Numbered from the stretch's first letter, positions 43,998 to 55,080 are shown. The stretch is DNA of 64,000 bases from Spirogloea muscicola (GCA_009602725.1 WELB01000022.1:1000193-1064192), one strand, 5' to 3'. A program made the numbers and translations. Notes: generated by a model from the letters alone, not told the origin.

Positions 43998-44466
43998 TGT
44001 AACCCCTGCGGGTGGTCTTCTGTGGCCCGTCAGGTGTACCACGTCATCATACCCTCGTGAGGCCCCTCCCTTATGGTACTGGGCCTTCGGCGACCTTCAC
44101 ACACCCTGGAGCAACGTTGGCTCGGAGTAGCACTGCAATTTTTGGGCCGAGACGCGCTGCAGGAGGTCGATCAAGTGAGGCCTATGCAGCTTGCTGCTGC
44201 AGCCCGTCGCTGTGGCTCACTGCCCACTTTCCATGGCAGTCTATAGCAGTTGTGGCTGCTTCCCAGCGGGTGGGAACAACTGCTAGGTTGCACCTGAGAG
44301 ACAGATTGTGCCGCCTGTCGGCGGGGCCTTGAAGCAAGATATTCTGCTGCGGAAGTGAACGTGCTGCTGCTGCTACGTAAAAGGTTCGCTTGTACATGCT
44401 CCTGGACCTAAGCCAAACCAGGACGTATTGACCCCTTATCGTTTGTGCCGGGGTAGGCTCGTTACA
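43998..44466 (+). repeat. Solo chromovirus-type LTR
   Basis: Starts TGTAACCCC and ends CTCGTTACA at 44,466 (469 bp). Contains the family 3' signature in diverged form (CCAGGACGTATTGACCCC, CCGGGGTAGGCTCGTTACA) and the GGGCCGAGACGCG/GCTGCAGCCCGTCGC interior. No target-site duplication is evident. Confidence 0.65.
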
Positions 44467-44489
44467 ACATCAAGACTGACAGTCATTCG

Positions 44490-44934
44490 TGCAGGCACGT
44501 AACAATCCGTGGTACGATGCTTGCAGATGGTCAGTTGTCCGACAGATGGTGATCTGACTGTGAAGGAGTTTAACAGATTTGCGAATGCTTGGGCAATTGA
44601 AGATATCCGTCCGCTTGCAAGGCAGCATGATCAGCACTTGCACTTAAGAGCACTGCTGAGAATATTGCTCAAGTACTTGGAGGCTATCTCTACGACTTAG
44701 GACAGAGCACTTTATTAGAGCAAGTCCCATACGCACGGAATGGGAATGGAGGGGAGCCTTTCGGACAGCCGTCCACGCCTCCGCGGCCTTGCTCAACCCT
44801 TCCTCCTCGGCGTGACACAGGGCCAGTATAGAAAGCGCAGGCTCGGGCGGAGGTAGCGGCACATGTACTCTGGTATCCGCATGAAGGGGAGCGGGCGGCA
44901 ACCCATGAACTCCTGCATTTCAACAAGCGAGTTG
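44490..44934. other. Unassigned stretch with two short open frames
   Basis: A plus frame at 44,520-44,700 (VKEFNRFANAWAIEDI, LHLRALLRILLKYLEAI) and a minus frame at 44,644-44,901 (EPALSILALCHAEEEGLSKA) look helix-rich rather than random, but I recognise neither. They could be exon or mitochondrial-derived fragments. Confidence 0.25.
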
Positions 44935-45020
44935 CTCATTGTCGGACTTGAACCGATAACCAACAGGAAGAGAATTTAAGTCTGTCCTATTAATCAATTC
45001 TCACCAAGCAAGCCAACGCG
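44935..45020 (-). tRNA. Relic tRNA-Leu (UAA), mitochondrial-like
   Basis: Minus strand, 86 nt. CGCGTTG versus CAATGAG give six of seven acceptor pairs. The anticodon loop CTTAAAT gives UAA. There is a short variable arm (CCTGTTGG) and a T arm TCGG-TTCAAGT-CCGA. The GGTTATCGGTTCAAGTCCGA end strongly resembles plant mitochondrial trnL-UAA. The acceptor mismatch and odd D arm suggest a decayed nuclear copy. Confidence 0.6.
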
Positions 45021-46682
45021 ATACGGCGATCGCACGATCAGGCGATGCGATAACAGGAACAAAAAGATGTTTTTCGAAACGTGTCTCTCTAATTGTTGCT
45101 TTGCCTCTTTTGGGCAGTTTGCAGGTGTCGTCGGTCGTTTACTTGGTTACCCAACATGCAATGATCAGCATCATTCTGTAGGCCAAAACCAGATTGTGAT
45201 GATACGTGAGTTCAGTATGCCCAGTCAGATCTGGATCGACGGCTCCTACAAGGCGCGTTGAAGTGGTGACCAATACACCCGGCAGCGGCCCCGCATGTCA
45301 ACAACAGTGATCACCACACTGACGCTTTCGACCACATAATATCTGGTCCCTTCAGCCTTGAAAGTAGGGCACGCGACACCAACATAAGAATTTGAAAGTA
45401 CGTTGACCATCCTGCTGGAGATTGAATCTGTCGACGTGGCGTTGACATGGCGTTGGCTTGACATTCTGCACCGGCTGGCCTTACACAGCCATCGACCCTT
45501 TTGAACAGCTTCTCTCCGGATGAGCTCCGTCCGGTGGTGCTGCTCACCCGACTGTGTGCACTTGCCTGGGTTGGCCTCTCTCAGTCGCCTCCGTACCCTT
45601 CGCATGCGCCTCTCTGCCGCAGTCACAGGAAGTTGCCTTGCATCTGCATGCTGAGCGAAGCGTTGCTTGGAGCCGGTGGTCAGGCAATGTGTGGCGGTCG
45701 TGCGGCGCTCAAGCCTGCCACAAAACATCGTTGCACATGAGTCTGAGCATTTCTAATCTATCTGGAGGTGCTGAGCAAGTGTTGCTTCAGCATGAGTTTC
45801 GCAGCATGTGGATGGCGCTTCGAAAGCATGATATGATTGACGTAGAGACCACCTGAGATACTTTCTGAAACTATACACTGTAGATTTCATGCCTTTTGGA
45901 GACAATCCAAATATGGCAGTCCGCGCATCATAGAAAGGCCGCTATGAGTATGAGTTGGAAGGAGGCCAAGCCGAGCCAGAACATTGCTTATGCAAAATGC
46001 AAAGGGCAAAGGGCATGCAAATGGTGCTGTTTAGTGTGACAAAAACCGTCATGCCACAACAGCGACAGCGGCGGCGGCAATGGCGGCTGCAGCTGCGGTG
46101 ACTAAGCCGGCGGCAATTGGGGAGAAACCGGACTAGGCAGCTCGGAGGTGTTGAGGAGTGCAAGAGCTGCCTCCCTCCCAGTGTCTCATGACCTCGGACC
46201 AGAGCGCGTGTACACAGCATGGATGCGCGTGGACACAGCGCGGGGGGGCCGTGCTGGGTCGAGCAGGTCGGCAGCTGCTATACCCCGCCTCCAGGGAAAT
46301 GCCAAATATGGCATCGGTGAGTAGATCGTGCGCTGCTGTTCGATTATCCTCGTCCTTTTGAAGCTCTCCTCCCTTCCTTCAGTCTGCTGGAAAGAGTAAG
46401 TCAAGAGACCCTTGTCTGCTAGCTTCATGTGGTCTAGGTCTAGTTGCTCTGCGTGTAGCTGCGCTGTGGCGCTTCGTGAAGCCCATCACACAGAGGCTCA
46501 GACGAGTTATGGGGATCAGAAGCCACGAAGTCGGTGGTGCCGGCGTGGATGGATGCCATGGGTTCTTCACGTTGGCTGCAAGGTCGCAGTCGCCACTGAT
46601 TTATGTTCCTGATACCTGTTATTGCTGTGGCCATGAGCCAAAAAACCAGCATATGGCAAGTCCCAGCTTAACACACTAGACT
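45021..46682. other. No recognised gene
   Basis: A LINE-type stem remnant (GGCTGGCCTTACACAGCC) lies near 45,474, and a CGGCGGCGGCAATGGCGGC-type repeat near 46,068. Open frames here (for example 45,246-45,550 minus) show no motif I recognise. Confidence 0.4.
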
Positions 46683-47264
46683 GCCATGAAGACCCTCTAC
46701 AGGTACCTCAGGGGCACAGACTTCCATCTGGTCTACAAGGGAGACACTGAGCAGGCAAGTACTTTCAAAGGGTAAAGTGATGCTGACTGGGGAGGTGAGC
46801 CAATTATGAGGAGAAGTACCACAGAATATGTCTTCCTGCTTTAAGGTGGAGCCATCTCATGGGGGTCGAAGCTCCAGAAGACTGTGGCTCCCTCTAGCAC
46901 CGAGGCCGAGTACATGGCGCTCACTCAAGCCACCAAGGAGGCAGTGTGGCTGAGAAGGCTTCTCCAAGAGCTCAACTACCAGCAGAGGGAGGTGACAGAG
47001 ATCTACTCTGATAACCTCAGTGCAATCTCTCTGTCCAAGTATGCTATCTTCCATGCTAATACCAAGCATGTGGATGTACATTATCACTTCGTGAGAGAGG
47101 CTGTAGAAAGTGGGCATGTACTGTTTCACTATATTTCCACTAGTGAGCAAGTGGCAGATATTCTCACCAAGGTGGTCACGGCAGGTTACACGAGAGATTT
47201 GTCCCTCTTCTTGGCCAGGCCAAATGTGGCTGACTGCCCTACCCCTATAGAGGAGGGAGGATGA
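46683..47264 (+). pseudogene. Copia RNase H with intact C-terminus
   Basis: TLYRYLRGTDFHLVYKG, then after a [94 protein letters not shown] and STSEQVADILTKV, with a frame open from 46,884 to the TGA at 47,262. This is the complete RNase H end of a copia element distinct from the 21.8-26.0 kb copy. Confidence 0.9.
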
Positions 47265-47757
47265 CAATGCTGCTAGCCTTAGCCTAGGCTGGTCTGAGGT
47301 AGTGTTCTCAGTCAGTCAAGTCTTAGGTGGAGTGTTGTCCTTAAGCGAGAAATCGTTAAGGGGAAGCCTTGGCTGACTGGAGGTTAGCTAGAAGGCGGCA
47401 GAAGCTGCGAGTAGTTTCCCGTCCCCTCCCTTCCAGAATAAATTAGGGACGATAAGTGCTTTTGCGAAGGCGGAGCACCACCTGCGTCACCTACTTGGTG
47501 GACGGCGGCTAAACCGCGTTCACCCCACAAGCAACTCTGTCAGACACTTGGGGCGTCGCCCTCCCGGGCTCTCGACATCTATATAACCAGGGCACCAGCC
47601 CAGCCCCAAGTGCGGGGTCATTTTCAGCATACTGGCCCAAACCCTGCCTCTCTGCCCGCTCAACGCTCCATCACCCCTCACCTCTCAGTGGGTTCTGCCC
47701 AGCCGCTGGCACGCCGTTCAGCCTTCAACAATCTTCCGCTTTTAACGGTAGCCCGCC
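47262..47757 (+). repeat. Copia LTR plus leader between RNase H and gag
   Basis: A GAGGAGGGAGGA tract ends at 47,261 and the LTR begins TGACAATGCTGC, overlapping the pol stop codon. A TATATAA box lies at 47,580-47,586. The 3' LTR boundary and primer-binding site cannot be fixed by eye, but a gag start codon follows at 47,758, so the region must include LTR end and leader. Confidence 0.65.
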
Positions 47758-47875
47758 ATGGCTGCTGTTAACCAATCTGTCCATCATGCTATCAGAGGCG
47801 CCGGCGAAGCCATGGCCGTTGAGAGGTTCAAAGGAACCGACTTCCCTCTGTGGAAGTGGAGAATGGAGGTATAAG
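47758..47875 (+). pseudogene. Copia gag N-terminus, truncated
   Basis: ATG at 47,758 opens MAAVNQSVHHAIRG, then MAVERFKGTDFPLWKWRM, matching the start of copia gag proteins (a FxGxNFxxWKxxM-like pattern). A TAA follows at about 47,873, and LINE sequence begins soon after. Confidence 0.75.
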
Positions 47876-47939
47876 CTGTTCTCTGGGAGAGCCAATACTT
47901 CTCATAACAGGAAAGAAGCAGCGCTTACAGCCATCAGAG

Positions 47940-48460
47940 AAGGGCTCGCTCATTGAGGATAGGGGCTGGAAAAGCCAGCCCAGAAAAGAATGAACAAAGG
48001 ACGAGAAGGGGCCAGGGGAAGTACGAAGAACAACAAGCACAGAAAAGAAACGAAGCAGCTACGAAGCACTCAGTAACCCCTGCTAAGCAGCCTCAGGTCA
48101 GAGAGACTGGGTTCCTGGAAGCGGGTCCCCTGGCCAGAGCCAGAGGCAGCAGCGAGGGCTCTGCCTGCACGCAGGTGCAGCGCGCGGGCCATAGACCTCT
48201 GCAGCGAGACGGCCAAGCGCATGCGGTACACCTGCGCTGGCGACCCTGCTGCATGGAAGTCCACCGGCTCCCCATGGAAGCGGCGGACAATGGCGTGGCG
48301 TGAGAGCTGCTTGAGCAGCTCGAGCCACCGAGCGCCCAGCGCCCCGTGCGTATCGATGGCGAGCGGGAAGAAGTCGTCTTCCCGCGGGTGATCTGCGTAT
48401 TTTAGCTCCTTGGCCCGAGCGGCGCAGGCTACCGCATACCCAGCCTTGGTGGCACACTGG
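47940..48460 (-). pseudogene. LINE-A 3' end, minus strand
   Basis: Minus frame: GSRWTSMQQGR in one frame and SPAQVYRMRLAVSLQRS, RALHLRAGRALAAASGSGQG, TRFQEPSLSDLRLLSRGY in another, ending near 48,073. The UTR ends with the stem-loop near 47,960. Upstream (48,300-48,440) the minus strand has LAIDTHGALGARWLELLKQL, the block after the endonuclease lysine motif. Confidence 0.75.
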
Positions 48461-48589
48461 GTTGGGTGTGAGCGGTCATATGGAGTCAGTGGTCCGTGTG
48501 GACCCTGCCGAGGATCGATGGCCTCCCGGGTCGACTGGAGGAGCTCTTCCTCTTAGTTTCTCGTTGTGCTTGTTTCTCAGTGCTTTCCC

Positions 48590-48690
48590 TGGCGCCTTCT
48601 CGTCCTTTGTTCATTCTTATTTGGGCTGGCTTTTTCCAGCCCCTATCCTCACTGGGCGGGCCCTTCTCCTTTTTCTCCCACTGGAAACGT
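48590..48690 (+). repeat. LINE-A 3' tail upstream of the receptor kinase gene
   Basis: CCCTGGCGCCTTCTCG, CTTTGTTCATTCTTATTT, stem-loop GGGCTGGCTTTTTCCAGCCC at 48,623-48,642, CTATCCTCACTGGGCGGGCCC. It lies about 350 bp upstream of the receptor kinase start codon. Confidence 0.72.
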
Positions 48691-48966
48691 CTTCTCTCTT
48701 TTCCTTCTACTCCTCCCTCGTGGTCTCCCCCACCCAGCCAGCTGCCCGCCGCGGCTGCGCTCTGGTCCTGCACGCTGCCCTCTACCTCTCTTGACTTCCA
48801 GCCACTTTCCTGTGACTTTGTGAAGGACTTCTCCCATCTTCTCCACACACCCCGAGCGCCACCGCCGCCGCCAAAGAGTGGCTCTCGCGGCCCGCCTGGG
48901 CACGCCGCCGCTGGAGCCTCTGCCTCGCTTCTTGCCGTTGTACTCGGCCACTCCGCCCCTCCATAA

Positions 48967-48979
48967 TCTCTTTATACAC
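48967..48979 (+). promoter_or_regulatory. Candidate TATA box of the receptor kinase gene
   Basis: CTTTATACACATT sits 57-69 bp upstream of the ATG at 49,036, a plausible spacing for a short 5' UTR. No other evidence of promoter use. Confidence 0.4.
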
Positions 48980-49035
48980 ATTCCTTCTTTCGCCTGTGAC
49001 CAGCACGGCCCGCCCAGCCCCCCGCCCTGTCACGC

Positions 49036-52000
49036 ATGACAGCCGCCGCAGGTAGCGCCGCGGCCGCAGCGCTCGCCGCCGTCGCGCTGCTCACTTGCGT
49101 TGTCGGCTCCGCCGTCGGTAACCTCGGGTGAGCAGCTGCCCACCACTGCACTTTCAGTCCTGAGCCGCGAGCGGATTGCGCCTGCCAGTCCTCTTTCTTT
49201 CTGTGTTCACTCTTTCTTTCTGTATTCATTATTTTGTCTGGGGCTGGCCACTTACATCCATCGCCCTCTACTGGAAGCGTCTTTCTCACTTTCTTTATGA
49301 TGCAATTCGCCGCTGGGCTCCTCCGGTGGCACGCACTTCAGCGCCCAATGCTTGGCCACTCCGTATGGCCGCCCTCGCGCGCTGACGGCAATCTTTACGC
49401 TGGCACGCAGCTCCGACAAGGTGGCGCTGCTGGCCTTCAAGGCCGGTATCACCAGCGACCCCTTTGGCGCGCTCGACAACTGGCACTCTGCCGATCGCAC
49501 ACCGTGCGGCTGGTTCGGCATTGAGTGCAACGCCACGGCGCCTGGTGGCCCCAGGCAAGAGCAAGAGCTTTGCGCCGAGCCTGGCCTTCGCCGGCTGCTG
49601 CAACGCTTCATACGACCAGCACAAGCATCGGCGTCCGAAGTGGCAGCCGGTGTTCGCCTCCTCGGCAGCCTTCCGTCAGGACCAATGGCAGTGGCTGCCT
49701 GCAGCAGCTCAGCAGAGGCCCTCTTGACCAGCAGCATTCTTGCGAGCTCCTGAAGGTGCGGCGGGTGGTCAAGGATTGAATCAAATCAGCTTCCTCCGCC
49801 ACTGATCGCTGCTTACTGCTTGCAGGCAAGTAATTGGGCTCTATTTGTCCGGGACGCTTTTGGAAGGTGTGCTGGCACCGGAGCTCGGCAAGATCAGCAG
49901 CCTGCTCTACATAATATTGAACAACAATCTGCTCTCGGGCCCCATCCCCATGGAGCTGGGTAGCATCACTAATCTTCGTACCCTCCTCCTTGGTAGCAAC
50001 AGGTCAGCATGCTTCAGTTGCTTGTCAGTTATTTCAGTGAACGCTAAGACAACTGTGATCCTTTGCAAATTCTCGACCTTACGACGTTCTCCTGGGGGGC
50101 CTGCATGCACACGATATGCACATGGTCTTCAGAAAAGTGCCGCAACTTTCCAGGTCTTACGGTCAGCTGGTGAGGCGGCATCAGTCATGAGTGCACTCTT
50201 CATTACGAAGCTGATGCAAATCTGCAAATCTAAGTGAAACATATTGGTCAATCTTCTTGTACATGGCAGGTTGTCAGGTCTTATCCCAGAGGAGCTCGGG
50301 AGACTCTCTGCCCTCCAGGGCCTCTATCTCTACAACAACACGTACTCACCTTACCTACGCACTCTTAATTGCTGATGTTCGCCCTCCCGAGATGTATATT
50401 GTGTAAAGAAATTGCAGCTGACATTGTCACTTAGTGGCTGACATATAAATGCTTGGCAGGTTAAGTGGCCACCTGCCCCCCCAGTTGGGACAACTAGTGC
50501 TGCTCACCCAACTCTGGCTCTCTGGCAACAACCTCTCTGGACCAATTCCATCGACACTCTCCAGTCTCCAGAACTTGCAAGTGCTGATGATGGACAGCAA
50601 CCAATTTTCCGGCCCATTTCCAGAGTGGCTTGGCAACCTGAGCAGTGCACTGACTATCTTCCTAGGTCAAAACAATTTGACTGGAGGAGTACCTGCAAGC
50701 ATCCAATATTTGCAGAGAATCCAAGTTTTTGACATCTCCAGCAACCACCTGACAGGCAGTCTCCCCCAGGAAATTGGAGACTTAAGCAAGCTGACTACAT
50801 TTTCGGCTGCAAGCAACTCATTCAGCAGGCCTATACCAGTTAGCATTGGCAGTCTGCCGTCGCTGATCTATCTCGACCTTTCGGAGAATGACCTCAGTGG
50901 CAGCATCCCAGCATCCTTCGCAAATTTGAATCTCACTCAATTCTTTAACATCTCCAATAACAACCTCAGTGGGCCTATTCCTGGTGGTTCTATTGGTCAA
51001 TACGACAGCAGCTCCTTTGCTGGCAATGCAGCATTGTGTGGCGGCCCTTATCTGGCCTGCAAGGCAGCTCCCCCACCACCTCGCTCTCTTCCTCCTTTTA
51101 CAACACCACCTCCAGAGCACAAGTCTCCAAGCTTATCGTGTAGGGCAATTGGCGGCATTGTCGTTGGGGGTATTGTTGTCCTTCTCCTCCTGTTGCTGGG
51201 ACCGCTCCTGCTGTGTTGCTTAGCTTTGAAAAAGGACAAGACTATGACAGACAAGGAGCAAAACTTATGCTTATGCTCCAAGATGTCCATCACTAAGGAC
51301 AGACTCCAAGGTCCCTTCACCTTTGAGGAGCTCATGGATGCAACTGAGAACTTCAACGACAATCATATTATTAGTTTGGGCGGCGTTGGGAAAGTGTATA
51401 GGTACGTACATGATGGAAGCACAAGCTATGCATATGCCGGCCCTGCTTGCAGTTGTGTTCATTTCCTTCTTCCCTTGGTGTGTCTTCTCGGTGCTTGTTG
51501 CCCCGATCTTTACAATGTCCTATGGCTTGCATAAGTACATAGGCCACTCAGATGAAGATGCTGAGCAGTGCGCAGAAGAAGGATGGCAAAATTTATGTAG
51601 TGAGGAGGCTAGCACCAGACAGCAGACAAGACATGAGCAAGGTACAAGCTGAGGTTGAGTTGCTGAGTCGCAATGTCAATCATTGCAATGTGGTTCCGCT
51701 ACGGGGCTGGTACATCCCCAAGCACAACAACGTGGACATGCTGCTCATCTATCCATTCTTGCCTGGCGGGAATCTTGACCAACTGGTGCACGGGGGAGAG
51801 GGTGTGCCTTCTAAGCCAGATGGGTTTGACCACTGGTCTGCACGATGTAAAGTCATTCTGGGTGCGGCCGTTGGGCTTAAGTACTTGCATGATGAGTTCC
51901 ATTCTGGGTTGGTGCATAAGGACATCAAGCCGAGCAAGATCTTATTGGATGAGCAAGGTCAAGGTTATGTGGCGTTATGTGCACGAGGTTTGCTTGACAC

Positions 52001-52606
52001 GCACGTGTCAATCACGGCTGCAGGTGACTTCTTCGAGCACTCCAGTGGCATCTGTTCTCTGTCGTGGGCCTCTTGACATCATGTCAGAAAGATGAGTTGC
52101 TCACTGCATGTATTCCGACATGCTGGTTGCGGCTTCTCAAAGTAAACCCCTCGCTAACAAGGAGTCAGAATTTCTGCAACTCTTGAATGCAATGCCATGA
52201 TTGCTGCATTTTCGCAGGCACAATTGGATATCTGGCTCCAGATGGCATTCTGGGCCAAAGGACTAAGCGCACCGATGTCTTCAGTTTTGGAGTCATGATT
52301 CTGGAGACCGTCACTGGCAAGCGGCCTGTTGATCCAATATTTCAATGCGAAACTGCAACTGGGGGCAGCTTGACTGAGTGGGTGCAGTCATGCCTTCGCA
52401 GTGGGGAGCCTATGGAGTGCATCGATATGGCGCTAGCTCCATTTGTCCCCCAGAAGCTTGATGAGATGAAGGGAGCCTTAAAAGCAGGGGTGCTTTGCTG
52501 CTCCGGTGTTCCAAGTCGAAGGCCATCAATGAAAGACGTTGTTTTAATTTTCCAATATCTTCAAGCTTTTGGTGCTGGTTCCCCATTTCCTGGAGTGCTG
52601 AGTTGA
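49036..52606 (+). CDS. LRR receptor-like kinase gene, seven exons, altered kinase motifs
   Basis: Exons 49036-49127, 49411-49544, 49831-50002, 50270-50341, 50460-51401, 51566-52023 and 52218-52606 have consistent phases, GT/AG ends and total 2,259 nt (752 residues). Order: signal peptide (about 1-30), LRRNT_2 (DKVALLAFKAG...CGWFGIEC), about ten LRRs to residue 340, proline-rich stalk, membrane helix at about 387-414 (GGIVVLLLLLLGPLLLCC), kinase from about 443. The fourth exon is a single 72-nt LRR exon. Kinase motifs are altered: glycine loop ISLGGVGKVY, beta-3 lysine to R (YVVRRL), HKD with DIKPSK, DFG absent (ALCARG), APD for APE. A plasma-membrane receptor, probably catalytically dead. It could alternatively be a very young pseudogene. 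Confidence 0.85.
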
Positions 52607-52619
52607 CATTTTCAGAGAG

Positions 52620-53215
52620 ACTGTTGGCCACCCAATTGATTTGATTATCTCGTCATTTTTTATTCTTAAGCTGAGTACCTTGGCAAAAACGATAACTCAG
52701 ATGAGACTCTTGACAGTAGAGATCCGATGCTGCAAAGTTAGTGATAATCATTACCAGGGGTACTAGGGGTACGTGCATGGCTCCCTGGCTTTGCCCTGTT
52801 GACCGTGTGTGTAACGTACCCACTGTCTGTGAGCACCAATCAGCGATGTTACCGCTTACATGATTGGGATAATTGCGGACAAGTTTTACCCCGAAATACA
52901 AGGCAGTCAGCCTCGAGATGCACAGCACGTTCCTGTTCCGTTCCGACACTCGTCCCGTCATCGCCCTTAATCGACCTGCCTTGTGTGACGGCTACGGCAC
53001 TTAGCAGCTATAGCTAGTCTAACAGTTTGTTAGCTAGAGGTTACCATAGAGACGATGGGCTAGCTTAGCAGACACTTAGAGTGGCACGTGTCGACACGGC
53101 CTGGCGGCATGCTGGCTATGGCGGGCATGCCGGCTATGGCGGGCCTGGCCGTGTAGCCTCTGGGGCTCCTGCCCCGGGCTCGCCCCTCGAAGGCCTGACC
53201 TCGGCGCCCTGCCGG
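52620..53215. other. 3' flank of the receptor kinase gene
   Basis: No gene recognised. 53,096-53,150 has a short GC-rich duplication (CATGCTGGCTATGGCGGG, CATGCCGGCTATGGCGGG). Confidence 0.4.
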
Positions 53216-53219
53216 ATAG

Positions 53220-53576
53220 ACGCTCAGACGAGCTAAGGGGAGGGCTCGCCGTCGCAAAAGAGGGGCTAGCAAAGCCAGCCCAGAAAAGAATGGACACTGT
53301 CCGCAGGCCTCAAAAGGCCACAAAACAGTGCCAGGAAAGACAAAACTACACACCAAGACACGAAATGATGCAGATGGATGCTCAGCAACCACGAGTGAGC
53401 AACAGCAAATCAGAATAACTCGAAGCAGGAAAAGCGGCACTCTGCCGAGACCCTGAGGCAGCAGCCATAGCGCGGCCAGCGTGCCTGTGGACCGCATGAG
53501 CCTGAGCTAGGGCAGTCTCCAGAGCCAGACTAACGCGGCAGCTAAGCGCGGCCATCAGCGCCCGGGTTCGCTGCAC
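53220..53576 (-). pseudogene. LINE-A 3' end, minus strand
   Basis: Minus frame: RVSLALETALAQAHAVHRHA, GRAMAAASGSRQSAAFPASS, YSDLLLLTRGC, stop near 53,383. The UTR leads to the stem-loop at 53,262-53,281 (one G-T pair in the stem). The same tail as at 26,332, with C for the final Y. Confidence 0.75.
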
Positions 53577-53654
53577 TTGCCGGGTGACCCTCGGTGGGCC
53601 CGGACAGTACAGGGGCTCCCGATGGGTCCACCCTGGGAGGCATCAACCTCGTGC

Positions 53655-53850
53655 ACTTTGTCACTTTTTTGGGCTGGCTGTTCACAGCCCTTGCCCCCTT
53701 TGGCAGAGCCACTTCCTTTCTCTGGAAGCGTCTTTCTCTTCTGGAAGCGCTTACTCTCTTCCCGACCCACTCATTGTATTTTCTCAGACTTTCGAGGCTC
53801 CCCTCTAGAATAAATTGCGCGCCCGTAAAGAAGAGGGGCTGAGGCCAGCC
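53655..53850. repeat. Two opposed LINE-A tail fragments
   Basis: Plus-oriented GGGCTGGCTGTTCACAGCCC with CTTGCCCCCTTT at 53,670-53,700, and minus-oriented GGGGCTGAGGCCAGCCCC at 53,837-53,855. The right one abuts the atp1 fragment. Confidence 0.6.
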
Positions 53851-53857
53851 CCAAATG

Positions 53858-53968
53858 AATGGACAAAATGAACTTATTATTGGACATAGACAGACTGGGA
53901 AAACTGCAATTGCTATTGATACTATTTCAAATCAGAAAGAGATCAATACAAATACCAAAAAGAATGAT
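53858..53968 (+). pseudogene. atp1: Mitochondrial atp1 fragment (NUMT)
   Basis: AT-rich sequence encodes [19 protein letters not shown] then NQKEINTN, the Walker A region of ATP synthase alpha (family form GDRQTGKT, here H for D). AIAIDTI favours the mitochondrial rather than the plastid gene. Only about 35 codons remain. Confidence 0.85.
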
Positions 53969-53984
53969 TACACAGCTCTAGCGC

Positions 53985-54760
53985 AGCGGCCTGGCTCTCC
54001 GCCCTTCCTATCGACGACGCACTGCGGATGCCAGACGTGATCTTCCGCACGGTCCCCCGCCCTGTCTTGTGGGAGTGCTGCAGTGCGAGTGCGGGGAACG
54101 TCGGCGGATCCAGCGGAGCTGGCGGCGCACGTCCTTTGCTGCGCTCCTCCGGAGGCGAGCGCACCGCTGCCCATGACCTCCTCAGAACTGCCATGTTCGG
54201 CATTCTCCTGGAGGCTGGGCACACTGTGGCGCTGGAGAATACGTGCATCGTGCCTATCCTGCAGAAGGCGGATGGACTACACACTCGGCGGGTCAATCTG
54301 GTGGCCACCACGCCGGACGGCGGCCCGAGCGGCATTGCCGACGTTGCCTCTGATGTGGTGGACCGTTCCAGTCCGGGGCTTTCTACCTCTGGCCATGCTG
54401 CGGCGACGGCCGCTCGCAGCACGGCGACGAAGCACGCAGATCACCCGGGAGGGGACGAATTCGTACCCCTGGCCGCGGAGTGCACGGGGCTCTCGCAACC
54501 CAGTGGCTCGACCTATTGGCCTGGCTTGCGCAACGCGCTGCGTCCCACAGGCAAGGTGAGCAGGCTGACTTTAACGCCACTGGCTCGCTAGCTCAGGTCT
54601 ACCATATGCGCCTCTCTATCTCCTCCAGCTATCCATGGCCCACGCCTTGCATCTGCGTGCCGGCCGTGCTCTAGCTGCAGCCTCTGACTTCCGTCAGGGG
54701 GATTGCGGCTGCTAGTTTTCCGGATGTGCGGCTCCTCACTCGTCGTTTCTAAGTAGTTCG
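53985..54760 (+). pseudogene. LINE C-terminal domain with endonuclease-like motifs
   Basis: Frame 54,028-54,591 reads ERTAAHDLLRTAMFGILLEA, GHTVALENTCIVPILQ, TRRVNLVATTPDGG, SGIADVASDVV, AARSTATKHADHPGGDEFVP and LRNALRPTGK. The run of R-x-V-(D/N)-L, then IADV, then TKHADH matches the spacing of a PD-(D/E)XK core. The first acidic residue is N here (D in the 64-kb copy). The tail continues EQADFNATGSLAQVYHMRLS to about 54,660. Confidence 0.75.
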
Positions 54761-54769
54761 TCCCACCCA

Positions 54770-55080
54770 AAGTCTGAGACAGCGCTTCTGGCCTCTTCGG
54801 ACCTTGTGAGTGCTTTTCGGGCTGGCTGTATGACTTCCGTGGAGGTGGTCTGGCTCCTCAACCTAGCTTGTCAAGCTGTACGTGCTCACTCGAGGATATT
54901 ACGTCCCCCTTGGCCAGCTCAGTGCCCCCTTACCAGGACTTTGTGAAGCTCGGATTGGCCTCCCTTTCATTTTCATGAGCACCGCGCGCCTTCTTCACAG
55001 CCCTTGCCGCCTTGCCTTTGGACTTGGCCATACAGGCCCTCCGTCACTCAATACACACTCCATTGCTTTTGTTTTGGGAG
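54770..55080 (+). repeat. Dispersed repeat shared with 38,270-38,530
   Basis: GTGCTCACTCGAGGA, CAGCTCA, ACCAGGACTTTTGTGAAGCTCG-like and TTGGCCTCCCTT recur in order in both copies (the older at 38 kb). This looks like another LINE 3' UTR subfamily. 55,080-55,300 has no recognised gene. Confidence 0.55.

Noticed and set aside
51323-51652. Frame across the kinase intron in the 49-kb gene, suggesting a frameshift
   Set aside because: With the GTACGT donor at 51,402 and the CTGAG acceptor ending at 51,565, the reading frame continues correctly, so no frameshift is needed.
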